This document shows, piece by piece, positions 61,641-64,000 of a stretch of 64,000 nt of DNA. This DNA is from Lichtheimia corymbifera B2541 (taxonomy: Eukaryota; Mucoromycota; Mucoromycetes; Mucorales; Lichtheimiaceae), in contig JNEU01001134.1 of NCBI GenBank assembly GCA_000697475.1, forward strand, positions 1 to 64,000, written 5' to 3'. A model generated the notes under the pieces. The model did not search any database and was not told the DNA's origin. It worked only from the letters and a program-made list of their open reading frames with translations. Numbering within the stretch: position 1 is the stretch's first letter; each line of letters begins with the position of its first letter. The position numbers and the translations under genes were made by a program.

Positions 61641-63130
61641 TTAGAGAAAAGTATCGACAATGTTGAGTGCAGCAAAGACGACGAGTGTGAATACTGGCAC
61701 ACACACAACACCATAGCTCCAAAACAGCAAATGTAGCATTTCATCTTCGAAAGCTCCTGTTACTTGCGATATTTGAACGAGGTTGATAGCTGTGGGTGTG
61801 CAACCGACAATAATCATCATGACGCTAAATACTGGATCTGCCGCCACACCAGCATATGCAGAGCCATATCTTACAAATGCCAATACAATAGGGATCACGA
61901 CCAATGGTGCAAGCACCATGCGGATGCTTATAGCGGTTGCAACTGCTTTTCGGTTGTAATGCGTCTCTTGCTGTTGCATTTGTTTTTCTAATATGTCCGT
62001 AAGTTGAGCACCGAGACACACGAGGATAATGGGTACGGCAGCCTTGCCACAAGACTGGATAGCCAAGGTAACAGATGCATGTACAAACGTATCATACATG
62101 AGCTTTTTCAAAGGAGGTATCAAACCCACAGCAATAGCAAGGAAAGCTGCATACAATGGTGGAGTCATGAATTGATGAATTGAACGTGCCCATGTTGCCA
62201 TCTTGCGTTTGACGTGTGTTTTCATGCTTAATTGATCATCTTGTGGCAGCTGATCGTCAGCAGCATCGCTTGGAAGCGCTGGAAATGATGACAACAATCC
62301 ACTTGTTTCATTCACACTTGTGGAACGACTCGCATTGACGCCACATTTACTGCTTCTACCACTGAATAAAATTGGACTATGGGGTCGTGACGATGACATG
62401 ATAGAGCCCGATCCAGATGATGTGCCATAGTCACTGGTCATTGTCCCATAATCAAATTCTTCTTCCTCTTCATCCTTGATAGGGATCTGTAATAGCCGAT
62501 ATCCATATGACCATCGTAAAAGGTTTCCAAAGATGGCATAAAACAAGGTATATGAAATTCCCCTTTGAATACATTGTTAGGTCATTGCATTCAGCTCTTG
62601 CCATTGTTTGTTATCATTGTTACCTAGCAGCCACTGCCTCTTGTGTATCATCAGCATCCCAATAAAGTACCTTTCCCGCTTCGGAAACAGCCAGACTTGT
62701 AATAACAGCAATAGGAAGTGAGTTGGTATTAGAGAACATGACGCACGCCGTCACAAAGCCTCGAAATTCTGCATTGAGTCGCACCAAACGACATACGACA
62801 TGGACAAATGTAAAGGATACAAGCGCAAAGCAGACGTAAAATACAGGTATAGGCCAGTAGGCGAGCAACTTTTCGAAGGAGATAACCGATGAAATGTTTG
62901 AAAAGAGTAGACAAGGGGTGAAGAACACCATGTTTAATCTTGACAACCACTATTATAACCACATGAATTGCACTCTTCTTACAGTCGCAAAAGTGATTCA
63001 CATATACCTTTTGTTTCTCCATTGTAAAGTACCCCATCTTTGTAAGCACGAACCCAAAAGAGACAATCACCATCACTTGCAGAATGGCCTGTACAACGAA
63101 AAATAATGGTTGTTGATGCATCAGTAACAT
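61641..63130 (-). CDS. Auxin-efflux-carrier (AEC) family membrane transporter
   Basis: Three exons on the minus strand: 63130-63008, 62949-62624, 62562-61641; 456 aa. The fold is five TM segments, a central loop and five TM segments. N-terminal half: ILQVMVIVSFGFVLTKMGYF, NMVFFTPCLLFSNISSVIS (LN..F.TPCL.FS.I is the AEC signature), IPVFYVCFALVSFTFVHVVC and ACVMFSNTNSLPIAVITSLA (FSN.NSLP). The loop (about 190-270) is acidic and Ser-rich. C-terminal half: YAAFLAIAVGLIPPLKKLMY, AAVPIILVCLGAQLTD (P...L..LGAQL), IRMVLAPLVVIPIVLAFVRY, DPVFSVMMIIVGCTPTAINL (PTA..L.QI) and VCVPVFTLVVFAALNIVD. Fungal members sit mainly in the ER; the substrate is unknown. Confidence 0.94.
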
Positions 63131-63464
63131 GATAATTTTGCTCCTCCAAGGTCACCATTCAATTTAGCACCCTATACCTGTATAGAAGCTGTTATCAAGT
63201 CCCATATCATTATGAATAAATTAGTTTTTGGTGTCTATGGACGTGTAATTATGGGGTCTGGTTATCGAGGAAAAAAGAGAAAAGGACAATTGTTTCTATG
63301 CCGGTCTAATCTTCGTCATGTTCTCTCATTTCTCCGATCCCGCTCATCGCTGTTTCTGCATAAATCGTGTTTGTGACATTTATCCATTGGCGTAGGCATC
63401 ATCTTCCCTTGTTTGTTGACCCTTGCATTTTCCCCCATACGGAAATAGCGTGCGCTGTAGCGCC
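63131..63464. promoter_or_regulatory. Divergent upstream region of the AEC gene
   Basis: 334 bases between the AEC start and the next possible plus-strand start. TATGAATAAATTAG at 63211 and pyrimidine-rich 63310-63440; no gene. Confidence 0.35.
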
Positions 63465-63749
63465 ATGGCAAAAGTCGTTACCATGTTTGGTCCGAGTCAG
63501 TTACTGAGATCGCGGTGTTTGATTGAGCCGCTTCGAAATGATGATGCATCACGTTACCATGAGGATCTTTATCAAGGGACGATAGTGGATTCAGCGGGTG
63601 AGTTGTAGTATTGCAAGGCGGTATGTAATCAATTCTGCTTCTCATGCAACGATACGCGAGACCAACCAACTATAGCCCGATCATTTTCTATTTCAACAAC
63701 AAAGAGGACATCTCTTCAAAGACGCGACGACAATCAACATGACGACTAA
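63465..63749 (+). CDS. Possible small protein, unrecognised
   Basis: ATG 63465 (MAKVVTMFGPSQLLRSRC) begins a frame that reads LIEPLRNDDASRYHEDLYQG before a donor GTGAGT at 63598. Splicing to the acceptor at 63675 keeps it open (SFSISTTKRTSLQRRDDNQH) to TAA 63747-63749, 68 aa in total. Other splice choices could lead it further right and beyond the window, including into the Cys-rich frame 63739-63975. No domain is recognised, so existence of a gene here is only a possibility. Confidence 0.25.
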
Positions 63750-64000
63750 ATGCATGCGTAACTTCCATGGCGCCTGTTGTCATTGTCCTTCTCTCATAAC
63801 AACGTTGGCAACATCTTATTTGTGTTCTAGACCTCAATTTATCAAGTCTCCTTGTGCTGTTGGTGCTACCAGCAGCTTTAGGATTGATGATCCAAAAACT
63901 GTCATTGCATGTACACATCACGCTCATTCATGCATCACTTGTTCTTTGTTTGATCAGTGCCAAGTGCTGTTTTAATCCACCAATCATCAAAGCGGAGGCA

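Overview
The window reads as nuclear DNA of a filamentous fungus, most likely an early-diverging one (Mucoromycota, Mucorales-like). The basis is indirect: dense genes with many 50-80 nt GT-AG introns, CT-rich promoters with TATAAAAG boxes, CAA/CAG-rich low-complexity stretches, and protein families and sequence styles familiar from that group. No marker gene fixes the genus, so the placement is inference.

Left part (1-16 kb, all plus strand): the 3' end of mitochondrial ATP synthase beta, a two-TM orphan, a complete 17-exon diaphanous-type formin (GBD/FH3-FH1-FH2-DAD), a Rab22/31-like GTPase, a signal-peptide plus single-TM cell-surface protein of Mid2/WSC style, and a secreted glyoxal oxidase. 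Several of these belong to the machinery of polarised growth and the cell surface.

16.2-21.8 kb is a gene-free repeat island of three related arms in alternating orientation. The inner pair (about 19.29-20.27 kb against 20.67-21.62 kb) is a nearly identical inverted repeat of about 1 kb. The outer arm (16.25-17.8 kb) is an older, diverged copy. The arms are built from a degenerate unit of about 150-190 bp with the core GTTGATCAGCATG. A PEBP-family gene lies beyond the island.

Middle (24-36 kb): a bHLH factor (-), an Nrd1-like four-RRM protein (-), PEX11 (+), a ubiquitin-specific protease (+), and a Gcn4/CPC1-type bZIP (+) that has uORFs in its leader and a perfect ATGAGTCAT site in its own promoter.

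Right part (35.6-64 kb): an OPT transporter, a secreted aspartic protease, a GT15 mannosyltransferase and a secreted PLC-X-like protein (all -); an SRF-type MADS protein and nicotinamide riboside kinase (+); a coiled-coil orphan and a cytochrome-b5-like membrane protein (-); a UBE3A-like HECT ligase with an AZUL zinc finger (+); a membrane orphan (-); a gene-poor 2.6 kb stretch; a CNT nucleoside transporter and a sphingosine/DAG-kinase family protein (+); an auxin-efflux-carrier family transporter (-); and a doubtful small ORF at the end. All exon structures were worked out by hand from splice motifs and reading-frame continuity.
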